Positions 43,871-51,742 of a stretch of DNA of 64,000 bases are shown here, piece after piece. This DNA is from Labilibaculum euxinicum (GTDB lineage: Bacteria > Bacteroidota > Bacteroidia > Bacteroidales > Marinifilaceae). Within the stretch, counting starts at the first letter, position 1. Each line of letters begins with the position of its first letter. Under the pieces are notes generated by a model. The model had not been told where the DNA came from and ran no database searches. It saw only the letters and a program-made list of their open reading frames with translations. Both the position numbers and the translations under genes were made by a program. The stretch covers positions 62,001 to 126,000 of the forward strand of contig NZ_WTCR01000012.1 in assembly GCF_009795715.1 (NCBI RefSeq), given 5' to 3'.

Positions 43871-44605
43871 ATGAATGAATTTATTGCAGAATTTTTAGGA
43901 ACAATGCTGCTAATTTTACTAGGTAATGGTGTGGTAGCGAATGTGGTATTGAATAAAACAAAAGGAAATAACAGTGGTTGGATAGTTATCACTTTAGGTT
44001 GGGGATTAGCGGTATTTACTGGAGTTGCAGTTGCAGGTCCTGTTTCAGGAGCACATCTTAACCCTGCTGTTACTATTGGCCTTGCAGTTGCAGGTATGTT
44101 TGCATGGTCGAAGGTTGGTTTTTTTATTGCAGCACAAATGCTGGGTGCGGCTATGGGAGCATTTTTGGTTTGGTTAATGTACCGCGATTACTTTAATGCT
44201 ACAGAAGATGGTGGAGCGAAATTAGCTTGTTTCTCTACGGGTCCAGCTATCAGAAACCTTACCAGCAATGCAATTAGCGAAATAATAGGAACGTTTGTAT
44301 TGGTATTCGTAATCTTTTATTTAGCAGGTCCATCCTTGCAAGCTTCAGGAATAGAAGGTGCTAAAATTGGATTAGGAACTTTAGGTGCTTTACCTGTTGC
44401 CCTATTGGTTGTTGCTATAGGTCTTTCACTTGGTGGAACTACTGGATATGCAATTAATCCGGCAAGAGATTTAGGTCCAAGAATTATGCACGCAATTCTT
44501 CCAATGGATAATAAAGGAACAAGTGATTGGGGATATTCTTTGATCCCAATTGTAGCACCAGTATTAGGAGCTGTAATTGCTGCAGTACTTTTCATGTCTT
44601 TATAA
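43871..44605 (+). CDS. glpF: Glycerol facilitator (MIP family)
   Basis: A 244-residue channel of six membrane helices and two half-helices that lets glycerol cross the inner membrane. The two motifs are GAHLNPAVTIG (about residues 64-74) and AINPARDLGPR (about 197-207). Asp after the second NPAR is typical of aquaglyceroporins rather than water-only aquaporins. Its position in the glp locus agrees. A 12-bp hairpin lies between it and the next gene. Confidence 0.94.
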   Translation: MNEFIAEFLGTMLLILLGNGVVANVVLNKTKGNNSGWIVITLGWGLAVFTGVAVAGPVSGAHLNPAVTIGLAVAGMFAWSKVGFFIAAQMLGAAMGAFLVWLMYRDYFNATEDGGAKLACFSTGPAIRNLTSNAISEIIGTFVLVFVIFYLAGPSLQASGIEGAKIGLGTLGALPVALLVVAIGLSLGGTTGYAINPARDLGPRIMHAILPMDNKGTSDWGYSLIPIVAPVLGAVIAAVLFMSL

Positions 44606-44638
44606 TAAAATTAACCACTACAAAAATTAACCTGTCTA

Positions 44639-44673
44639 ATGAGATTTGGAATACATGGTAATCCAAATCTCAT
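44639..44673 (+). repeat. Intercistronic 12-bp hairpin after glpF
   Basis: ATGAGATTTGGA and TCCAAATCTCAT pair perfectly around an 11-base loop. No T-run follows, so it may stabilise or process the mRNA between glpF and the barrel gene. Confidence 0.55.
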
Positions 44674-44694
44674 CAGAAACTAATTCAAATTAAG

Positions 44695-45417
44695 ATGAAA
44701 AAAATTACATTCAAACTATCAGCATTATTAGTTCTGATGATAATAATGGCTTCAAACCTTACTGTTAACGCACAAGGTAAAGTAGCAGTAAGTCCATCGG
44801 TAACTACCCGTCACTACTGGAGAGGTATCATGGTAAGTAATACTGCTAACTTCGAAATGGATATGGCATATACCAATGAAAATTTTACTTTTGGAGCATG
44901 GGGTGGATATGCATTTGACAATACTTATTCAGAGTTCGATTTTCATGTAGGATATAAGTTTAGTGATCATTTTAATGTTGCAGTTTGGGATTTATTCGCA
45001 AACAGAGACAGAGCTTCTATCGACGATTACAACTATCTTGATTTGGATAAAAGCACAACAAATCACTTGATTGATGCGAGTTTCAATTTCTATGTTACTG
45101 ATAACTTTCCGTTAAGTGTTAGTTGGAGTACAATGCTTTATGGTCGCGATTTGGATGCAAACGGAGATCAGAACTACTCAACCTATATAGAGTTTGGCTA
45201 TCCAGTAAAAATTGGAGGAGAGACAGTTTCTTTATTTGCAGGTCTTAATGCATTTGAAAATCAGGTTTACGGAGAGAGCTTTGGTTTTGTAAACATTGGA
45301 GCTTCTGCTACAAGAACAGTGAAAATTACCGAAAATTTTTCTTTGAATACATGGGCTAAGATCGGTATTAACCCACAGGCAGAAACTGCTAACCTTATTT
45401 TAGGTATCGGTTTCTAA
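44695..45417 (+). CDS. Outer-membrane beta-barrel protein linked to glycerol genes
   Basis: A 240-residue protein with a signal peptide (about 1-26, ending VNAQ) and a barrel pattern of alternating hydrophobic strands with Tyr/Trp girdles; it ends with Phe, as outer-membrane proteins do. The phrase TTRHYWRGIMVSNTANFEMDM resembles the TorF-type family of unknown barrels. Position after glpF suggests it carries glycerol or a glycerol-containing substrate across the outer membrane. That is inference from the neighbourhood. Confidence 0.75.
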   Translation: MKKITFKLSALLVLMIIMASNLTVNAQGKVAVSPSVTTRHYWRGIMVSNTANFEMDMAYTNENFTFGAWGGYAFDNTYSEFDFHVGYKFSDHFNVAVWDLFANRDRASIDDYNYLDLDKSTTNHLIDASFNFYVTDNFPLSVSWSTMLYGRDLDANGDQNYSTYIEFGYPVKIGGETVSLFAGLNAFENQVYGESFGFVNIGASATRTVKITENFSLNTWAKIGINPQAETANLILGIGF

Positions 45418-45486
45418 ATTGGAACTAATTGTCAGAATATATTCTGATTAAATATAAGTTCAGAACTTAATTAACGATCAACATTG

Positions 45487-45522
45487 AAATCCCGCATCCT
45501 TTTGGAATGCGGGATTTTTTTG
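45487..45522. terminator. Bidirectional terminator
   Basis: AAATCCCGCATCC and GGAATGCGGGATTT form a stem of about 13 bp (one bulge) with a T-run. It separates the glp locus from the converging lipoprotein gene. Confidence 0.88.
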
Positions 45523-46236
45523 TTACCAAACAATCTCTTTGTATTCAACAGTTTCGCAGTTGATGTTTGATCCATCAGCGACTGAAGAATTTTCAAATTC
45601 ATAACCAAATACACCTAGCCAATAAGTTTTTCCGGCGGTTAATTGAATATTGTATGCCCAGTTTTTTGAGTTTTGATTAAACTTATATTCTGTTGCAGAT
45701 ATTCGATCAGAAATATAATAAGACAATCCATCTTTCTCGGCCATTAATTTTACCACATAAGTATCGGCATGATTCAATTCATTCCACTTAATTTCGAAAA
45801 TATGGCCTTCTTTAGTATAGGTAAAATCAGTAATAACCATTGGGTCAATTCTCGAATCCAAAAGTTTATCCTGAGTTTGGATTGTTTCTTGTTTTGTTGA
45901 GGTTAATTTAAATTGATAAATACCATTGGCTACATCATCAGTTGAATAATCTGCAGCATTAGGAAGTAGTCTAAACACTCTTTTATCAGCAGAATAATCA
46001 CTTAAATTGTAATCCGGCACTTCGGATGCAGGACTTTCAACTGATGTTAAGGATAAATTTTCATTCGAGTAAGAATAAAATACCGGAGCATACCGGGTTT
46101 CATCACCAACTTTAATGCAACGCACAAATACATCGCCAGCACCATTAAATTGAACATCTTGAATATCGTTTGTGTCACAAGCAGACAGTAATGATATGGA
46201 TATTAATAGTAGAAGGCTAATTTTTAACTTTTTCAT
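45523..46236 (-). CDS. Hypothetical lipoprotein with Fn3-like part
   Basis: A 237-residue protein with a lipobox (SLLSAC, Cys at about residue 20). The C-terminal part (about 135-225) has the strand pattern of a fibronectin type III-like domain: FEIKWNELNHADTYVVKL and YWLGVFGYEFENSS. Beta-rich throughout, with no enzymatic motif. It is divergent from the ECF sigma gene. Function is unknown. Confidence 0.6.
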   Translation of the reverse strand: MKKLKISLLLLISISLLSACDTNDIQDVQFNGAGDVFVRCIKVGDETRYAPVFYSYSNENLSLTSVESPASEVPDYNLSDYSADKRVFRLLPNAADYSTDDVANGIYQFKLTSTKQETIQTQDKLLDSRIDPMVITDFTYTKEGHIFEIKWNELNHADTYVVKLMAEKDGLSYYISDRISATEYKFNQNSKNWAYNIQLTAGKTYWLGVFGYEFENSSVADGSNINCETVEYKEIVW

Positions 46237-46420
46237 TTTTTAATAAATATTAAATTAATATTTCTGTTGACTTACCTATTTGATGAGTAAAAATGAAATT
46301 GGTTGCTTTGAGAGGTGTTATTTTTTACATTTATTTTGAAGATCTAAGGAGTAGAGATGAGGATCAAATATTTAAAAAAAAGCGTAAATTTAACGCAACC
46401 CATTTGTAATTACTGCAACT

Positions 46421-46436
46421 AACAGATAAATCTGTT
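46421..46436. promoter_or_regulatory. Palindrome AACAGAT-AA-ATCTGTT ahead of the ECF sigma gene
   Basis: Seven-base arms with a two-base spacer form a perfect palindrome, 22 bases before the TTG start. Such symmetry and position suggest an operator for the sigma/anti-sigma pair, or an ECF-type promoter part. No binder is known. Confidence 0.4.
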
Positions 46437-46458
46437 TTGCGCTAAACCACGAAAGAAG

Positions 46459-47022
46459 TTGGAAAACCATCTGTTGGATCAAATCATAAAGGATTGCATT
46501 AAGGGAAAATCGAAAGCTCAAGAATTTCTCTATGTAGAATTTGCCTCTAAAATGTTAGGGGTGAGTTTGCGCTATTCCAAAGATTTGGCCGAGGCTGAAG
46601 ACACTTTGCAGGATGGGTTCATTAAAATTTTCCAGAATATTAAATCTTATCAGTTTAAAGGATCATTTGAAGGGTGGATGAGGAGAATAATAGTGAATAC
46701 CGCACTCGAAAAATTTCGAAAAGCGAAGAAAATTAAAGTTGTTGAGGAGTTTATTGAGATAGAAGATGATGGTGATGAAAACTATTCAGAATTGGATATT
46801 TCTATAGATGTTTTGCTTAAAATGGTGCAGGAATTACCCGATAGGTATCGAATGGTATTTAGCTTATATGTTTTGGATGGATATCCGCACAACGAAATTG
46901 CTGAAGTGATGAATATTTCAGTTGGAACGTCAAAATCTAATTTGGCTCGGGGAAGAGCCATTTTAAAACAAAAAGTAAATGATTACTTAAGTGTGAAAGA
47001 GAATAATTTGAGAGTATGCTAA
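46459..47022 (+). CDS. ECF-type RNA polymerase sigma factor
   Basis: A 187-residue sigma factor with regions 2 and 4 only. Region 2 shows DLAEAEDTLQDGFIKIFQNI and FKGSFEGWMRRIIVNTALEK; region 4 shows LPDRYRMVFSLYVLDGYPHNEIAEVM and SVGTSKSNLARGRAILK. (The motifs are given in pieces.) The start is TTG at 46459 with GAAAGAAG ahead; no suitable ATG exists. It overlaps the next gene by 7 bases, as sigma/anti-sigma pairs do. The signal and targets are unknown. Confidence 0.9.
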   Translation: MENHLLDQIIKDCIKGKSKAQEFLYVEFASKMLGVSLRYSKDLAEAEDTLQDGFIKIFQNIKSYQFKGSFEGWMRRIIVNTALEKFRKAKKIKVVEEFIEIEDDGDENYSELDISIDVLLKMVQELPDRYRMVFSLYVLDGYPHNEIAEVMNISVGTSKSNLARGRAILKQKVNDYLSVKENNLRVC

Positions 47023-48539
47023 AGGACAACAAACATATGGATAGTCTTTTTGCCGATGGATTAAAAAATCTGTCAGTTCCTCCGAACCCTAAAGTGTGGG
47101 AAGGAATAAACAGCCAGCTGATGGCAGCAAAGAAGAAGAGGTTGTTCGCTATTTACATGTGGACAGGTGTTGCTGCGTCAATTCTTTTGCTCTTGGTTAT
47201 AGGCAATCACTATTTTAGTGGGCAGTCAAATTACAACATGCAGTTAAATACTCTTTCTGAAAACAGCGCATCGCATCAAAATGATTCTGTGCGAAACTTC
47301 GATCAGCAAATAGACTCCAAAACGAATAGTTCAACTAAAAAGGAATTAACCAATAATGTGAATACTTCAGATGAATTGTATGTGTCTGAAAATAAGCAAG
47401 AGGAAATAATGATTGCAGATAAAGTATCTCATAAACCGAATTTAGGGGATGCAAACTCACCGGAAATATTTAACAATGGAAATACAAGCAGTCTGCTTAG
47501 TAAGTTTCCAGATTCTAATGGTACGGAAATTAGAGCATCGAAATTAAACACCGCATTTCTATCAAACAAAAAAGATTTGGCCTTTTTGGATAGCGAATTT
47601 GTGAATGGATTGATGAATCGAAAAACGAAGGAAAAGCTTTCGAATTTCGAGTACGATCTTCCTTCTCAGTTAGTTCCAAATACGAGTCAGTTAGCCAAGC
47701 AACAGGATTTAGTGCTTTTAGCGGATGAAATACAAATTCAAAAAAATATTTTGGCAATTGAGCAATTGGGGCACGATAAAAATAAAGAAAACAGATGGTC
47801 AATAATAGGTCAGGTTTCGTCTAGTTATTCTTCTTATTCGGGCGATAGTAAAGGTGGTAATGCAGGTTCTGGAATTTGGAGTGTTGGAGGAGGAGCTAAG
47901 GTAAATTATGCCATGAATGAGAAATTGGCTGTGCAAACCGGAATAGTTTACAACCGCTTTGGTCAGGATATGAGTGCTCGCGGTGGAAGCCGGGATGGCC
48001 TTATGTATGCCGATCCGATTTTTGGATCTGATGAAAATTTTGTGAATAATGAGGTTGTATTAACACGAACTTATCCGGAACATACAGCAGCAGGACCAAT
48101 AAAATTAAGTGGTGGTAGCAATTTACCTATGACTGCAGCATCTGGCGATAAAATTTCAAGTTCTTATTCTCCATCTTCTTCGGAAGATTTAATTCAAAGC
48201 TTTAAGTCGATCGAAATACCTCTTTTAATGCGTTACAATCTTATTCAGAAGAGAGTAGGAATGTTCGTTTCGGGTGGATTAAGTGCCAATATGATTGTTG
48301 GAAATGGTGTGTACGACCAATCACAGGGAAATAAAAAGATAGGAGAAATTGATGGCATTCGTACAACAAACTTCAGTTCTCAGTTTAGTTTTGGTTTGGA
48401 ATACAGGCTGAACTCAAAACTTCAGATTGGTTTAGAACCTTCGGTAAAATATTATCTAAACTCTATTAGCACAAGTAATCAGTACGATTACAAGCCATAT
48501 TCAATTGGCATCTTCACTGGTATTCGTTACGATTTTTAA
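47016..48539 (+). CDS. Sigma-linked membrane protein with C-terminal beta-barrel domain
   Basis: A 507-residue protein. Residues 1-42 (MLKDNKHMDSLFADGLKNL) look like a small cytoplasmic anti-sigma-like part. A membrane helix spans about 46-65, then a low-complexity polar stretch (about 70-245). The C-terminal third (about 265-507) has outer-membrane barrel-type strands ending GIFTGIRYDF. It overlaps the sigma gene by 7 bases. An inner-membrane helix and an outer-membrane-like barrel in one chain are hard to reconcile topologically; such fusions recur in Bacteroidota. Likely role: anti-sigma or envelope sensor. Confidence 0.7.
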   Translation: MLKDNKHMDSLFADGLKNLSVPPNPKVWEGINSQLMAAKKKRLFAIYMWTGVAASILLLLVIGNHYFSGQSNYNMQLNTLSENSASHQNDSVRNFDQQIDSKTNSSTKKELTNNVNTSDELYVSENKQEEIMIADKVSHKPNLGDANSPEIFNNGNTSSLLSKFPDSNGTEIRASKLNTAFLSNKKDLAFLDSEFVNGLMNRKTKEKLSNFEYDLPSQLVPNTSQLAKQQDLVLLADEIQIQKNILAIEQLGHDKNKENRWSIIGQVSSSYSSYSGDSKGGNAGSGIWSVGGGAKVNYAMNEKLAVQTGIVYNRFGQDMSARGGSRDGLMYADPIFGSDENFVNNEVVLTRTYPEHTAAGPIKLSGGSNLPMTAASGDKISSSYSPSSSEDLIQSFKSIEIPLLMRYNLIQKRVGMFVSGGLSANMIVGNGVYDQSQGNKKIGEIDGIRTTNFSSQFSFGLEYRLNSKLQIGLEPSVKYYLNSISTSNQYDYKPYSIGIFTGIRYDF

Positions 48540-48547
48540 AGTGAAAC

Positions 48548-48588
48548 AAAAACCACTGGAAATTCCAGTGGTTTATAGTTTATTTTTG
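48548..48588. terminator. Bidirectional terminator
   Basis: AAACCACTGGA and TCCAGTGGTTT form an 11-bp stem with a three-base loop; A-runs and T-runs lie around it. It serves the barrel gene and aguA, which converge. Confidence 0.82.
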
Positions 48589-48597
48589 CAAAGTGGT

Positions 48598-49641
48598 TTA
48601 TTCAGGAATTTGCTGACTCAAGCAATGTAAAGTTCCAAAACCCCAAATTAGATCAATAGCGCTGATGCCTATTATTTCTCTATCGGGAAAACAATCAGCT
48701 ATAATCTGCAATGCAATTCGATCTTTACTGTCGTTGAATGTAGGAACAAGAACGCAACGGTTTAAAATTAAAAAGTTAGCATAACTTGCAGGGATTCTAA
48801 TTCCATCGAATTCTAATTTGCCAGGCATTGGCAATTCCACAATATTGGGTTGTGTACCATCTTCCAGTCTGGCATTTTTTAATCGGGTAAGGTTATCCTG
48901 CAAAGGCAGATAATTTGCATCCTCTTTGTCCGACTCAACCACTGTAATAATGGTATTCTGGTTAACGAAACGGCACAAATCATCGATATGTCCATGTGTA
49001 TCGTCTCCGCCAATTCCATTTCCCAACCAAATGGTGTTTGTGATTCCTAAATATTCTTTAAAAACAGCTTCGTAATCTGATTTGATAAAGCCAGGGTTGC
49101 GAACCTGAATTTCAGGGTCGAGCAAACATTCCTCAGAAGTTAAAAGCGTTCCTTTGCCATTGGTGTCAATAGCTCCACCTTCCAAAACTACAGGTTTGCC
49201 TTTATACATAGCCTGTGTTACAGGAAGTTTAAGAAAGGAAGCCAATTTTTCAGGGACAGGTTTGTCCAACTGGAAATTTTTATATTTCGCCCAGCCATTA
49301 AAATTGAAGTTTAATGCTTCACGTGAATCGGTTCCATTTTTTATAATAATAGGTCCGGAATCGCGCATCCAACTCCGATTTGTTTTGTGCAGCACATAAT
49401 CGATGTTGGCAAGATTTACATGAGCCGTTGTAAGCATCCCGCTTACTTTTTGTTTTATTTTTTCATTGGCCACTACAAGCACAACTTGCTCAATGCCGGC
49501 AACTTTCTTAATAAACTCTATAAATACCCACTGTATGGCCTGATATTTTCCAGGCCAATCGTTCCCGTTGTGCGGGAAACAAAGAATAATTCCTTGTTGT
49601 TTTTCCCATTCAGCTGGGAATCTTCTGTTTTGTGCACTCAT
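48598..49641 (-). CDS. aguA: Agmatine deiminase
   Basis: A 347-residue enzyme that turns agmatine into N-carbamoylputrescine and ammonia. The peptidylarginine-deiminase-like fold is clear: WEKQQGIILCFPHNGNDWPG, SWMRDSGPIII, VLEGGAIDTNGKGTLLTS, GIGGDDTHGHIDD, and the catalytic Cys in FGTLHCLSQQIP. The ATG at 49641 was chosen; the frame continues upstream into the aguB coding end but lacks family similarity there. It is one base after aguB. Together they convert agmatine to putrescine. Confidence 0.93.
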   Translation of the reverse strand: MSAQNRRFPAEWEKQQGIILCFPHNGNDWPGKYQAIQWVFIEFIKKVAGIEQVVLVVANEKIKQKVSGMLTTAHVNLANIDYVLHKTNRSWMRDSGPIIIKNGTDSREALNFNFNGWAKYKNFQLDKPVPEKLASFLKLPVTQAMYKGKPVVLEGGAIDTNGKGTLLTSEECLLDPEIQVRNPGFIKSDYEAVFKEYLGITNTIWLGNGIGGDDTHGHIDDLCRFVNQNTIITVVESDKEDANYLPLQDNLTRLKNARLEDGTQPNIVELPMPGKLEFDGIRIPASYANFLILNRCVLVPTFNDSKDRIALQIIADCFPDREIIGISAIDLIWGFGTLHCLSQQIPE

Positions 49642-49642
49642 A

Positions 49643-50527
49643 TTAATCAATTGCTCTTTTGGTAATTTCTCCGAATGCATCAATTCTTCTGTCTCTGAAA
49701 AAAGGCCAGTTTTGGCGAACATTCTCTTGTAAATCCAAGTCGACTTCAGCAATTAATATTTCTTCTTTATCGTGAGAAGCCTGAGCTAATATTTCACCTT
49801 GCGGACCGGCTATAAATGAACCTCCCCAGAAAATAATCCCATTTGTGTCAGGAACATATTTTTCTAATCCTATTCGGTTTGCTGCAGCAACATAAATTCC
49901 ATTTGCAACAGCATGACCTTTCATTACATTCATCCATGCGCCGTGTTGTTTTTCTCCAAACTCTTCAACTTCGTGCGGAGCCCAACCAATTGCAGTAGGA
50001 TAAAATAAGATTTCAGCTCCCTTTAGTGCAGTTAATCTTGCAGCTTCGGGATACCATTGATCCCAGCAAATTAAGGTTCCTATTTTGCCCTTACTGGTAT
50101 TTATGCTTTTAAAGCCTAAATCTCCCGGAGTAAAGTAGAATTTTTCGTAGAAATGGGGATCATCCGGAATGTGCATTTTTCGGTACAAGCCAGCTTCAGA
50201 TCCATCGGTATCAATAATGTAAGCACTGTTGTGATAGATGCCTGGCATTCTTTTTTCAAAAAACGGGACAATGATCACTACACCCAGCTCTTTTGCCAAA
50301 GCACTAAAAGCTGTAAATGAGGTACTGTACAAAGGTTCTGCTAAGGCAAAATTGTCAACATCTTCGCTTTGGCAAAAATAATGACTGCTGTATAATTCTG
50401 GTAATGATATTACCTCTGCTCCTTGTTTTGCAGCCTCTCTCACCCAGCTTAAACATTTTTTTAGGTTGTTTTCCGGTATGTCATTTAGGTTAAGCTGAAT
50501 AACCGATACTTTATATTTTCTTTTCAT
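49643..50527 (-). CDS. aguB: N-carbamoylputrescine amidase
   Basis: A 294-residue nitrilase-superfamily enzyme that hydrolyses N-carbamoylputrescine to putrescine, CO2 and ammonia. The Glu-Lys-Cys triad is in EVISLPELY, YRKMHIPDDP and GTLICWDQWYPE. The ATG at 50527 starts the conserved MKRKYKVSVIQLN; an upstream extension of 27 codons is not conserved. It precedes aguA by one base. Arginine decarboxylase, which would supply agmatine, is not in the window. Confidence 0.93.
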   Translation of the reverse strand: MKRKYKVSVIQLNLNDIPENNLKKCLSWVREAAKQGAEVISLPELYSSHYFCQSEDVDNFALAEPLYSTSFTAFSALAKELGVVIIVPFFEKRMPGIYHNSAYIIDTDGSEAGLYRKMHIPDDPHFYEKFYFTPGDLGFKSINTSKGKIGTLICWDQWYPEAARLTALKGAEILFYPTAIGWAPHEVEEFGEKQHGAWMNVMKGHAVANGIYVAAANRIGLEKYVPDTNGIIFWGGSFIAGPQGEILAQASHDKEEILIAEVDLDLQENVRQNWPFFRDRRIDAFGEITKRAID

Positions 50528-50932
50528 CGTCTTTACTATTTCGGCATAAAAATAGTTCTTTTTATAAAGGACAGGATAAAAAGGCGGCAAAAATTTAAAA
50601 TTTCGCATTGTAAATAAAAAGTGAAGTGAAGAAAAATTCAGATTCTTACCAGCACTTAAAGAATCAGCAAAGAGAAGCTAACTTAAGTCTGTTTGGATTC
50701 TATTGTTACTTTAAATATGTGCTCATTACATCATTTACTGATATAGTATAAGACTTTAGTACTTTGACCGCTCATTAATTGGCATTCGAATTGTTTCTTA
50801 ATTATTGAAAATAATTCGGATTCTCTGAAAGTCTTAATTTTATTGGGGTTGAAAAGAGTTGTGAATATGTTTTCCCTACATAAATGTAGGATATGGCTCG
50901 GGAATGTTAACAAAAATGTAAAATCAAACCAT

Positions 50933-51184
50933 ATGTCGATAGGAAATGCAATAAAATTCATGAAAAACGTGGATCTAGATTCCAGTTTTCGGAAATCGCT
51001 TTACAAATTAAATGGAATTATGGAATTTAGAAAGTTTCAGATTGCAGAGGATTTGGAGTTTTCGGATGCCGAATTTGAAGATGCTTTTAATCATTTGCAT
51101 TCTGAATGCCAGTTTGCCGAGCAGGCCGACAAATTTTTTCATGTAAAACATCTATTTGAATTAATCATTTGTGACACGAAATAA
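50933..51184 (+). CDS. Small Nif11-like hypothetical protein
   Basis: An 83-residue helical protein beginning MSIGNAIKFMKNVDLDSSFR, which resembles the Nif11 domain start, then LSDAEFEDAFNHLHSECQ-like helices (read as FSDAEFEDAFNHLHSECQF). Nif11-type proteins occur in nitrogen fixers and as leader peptides, but there is no Gly-Gly cleavage site here and no modification enzyme nearby. The start at 50933 was chosen over one 30 codons earlier. It is followed closely by another small gene. The 50528-50932 gap has nothing else recognisable. Confidence 0.4.
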   Translation: MSIGNAIKFMKNVDLDSSFRKSLYKLNGIMEFRKFQIAEDLEFSDAEFEDAFNHLHSECQFAEQADKFFHVKHLFELIICDTK

Positions 51185-51185
51185 T

Positions 51186-51506
51186 ATGTTTATGAGTACT
51201 ATATACCGGGAATTAACAAAAATAAAAGAGTTGATTGAAGAGCTGGGATTTACAATCTCTTATCCTTATGATGATTTGTTGTTTGTAGACAGCAATGCTT
51301 TCTTGATTCAGTTTGACGATACGAATTTAAATTCTTTTTTTCTGCACTTTAATGATTGTTTGTCACAGGAAGTTCAGACTGAGTTAAAGGATAGAATTAC
51401 GAGTTCTTCCACTGAAAAGGGCTTGAAAATTAATCCGAAAGGGCAGTTTCAGTTAATGCAAAAAGAAGGGAGCGACAACGAAGTAGAATTAAAATTTATT
51501 CCCTGA
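51186..51506 (+). CDS. Hypothetical protein, 106 residues
   Basis: A short protein beginning near MFMSTIYRELTKIKELIEEL. It contains a predicted helix, then beta-rich FTISYPYDDLLFVDSNAFLIQFDD. No motif is recognised. The start could be 51186 or 51192. It follows the Nif11-like gene by one base, so the two are probably coupled. Function is unknown. Confidence 0.45.
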   Translation: MFMSTIYRELTKIKELIEELGFTISYPYDDLLFVDSNAFLIQFDDTNLNSFFLHFNDCLSQEVQTELKDRITSSSTEKGLKINPKGQFQLMQKEGSDNEVELKFIP

Positions 51507-51595
51507 TTCTTAAATAAACCTTACTCATCTTTGTTACTCGATTTTGTAGTATTCTTCTCAATTCGCTAGAGGAGCTATTGTTTGTATGCTGCAAA

Positions 51596-51620
51596 AAGTC
51601 CCCTAGGGGATTTAGGGGTG
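51596..51620. repeat. REP-like GC-rich element
   Basis: AAGTCCCCTAGGGGATTTAGGGG is a GC-rich island in AT-rich DNA, containing the palindrome TCCCCTAGGGGA. Near-identical forms recur as intergenic repeats in many Bacteroidota genomes (recalled, not searched). No transposase is near. Confidence 0.5.
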
Positions 51621-51685
51621 AAAAATAAATGCGACATTATTATTCTCCGACTTACCAGAAGATAGTTGTCTGTTGTTTAAAAATA

Positions 51686-51716
51686 TAAATGGCCATCTGT
51701 TGCAGATGACCATTGT
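51686..51716 (-). terminator. Terminator of the acyl-CoA dehydrogenase gene
   Basis: The minus strand forms AATGG/CATCTG arms around a short loop, with one A-C mismatch, followed by TTTATATTTTT. It lies 27 bases after the gene end. Confidence 0.6.
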
Positions 51717-51742
51717 TTGTTATTGCACAAATAGATATTGAA

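Noticed and set aside
49642-49752. Upstream extension of aguA
   Set aside because: The extra 37 residues overlap the aguB coding end and do not fit the agmatine-deiminase N-terminus; the ATG at 49641 does.
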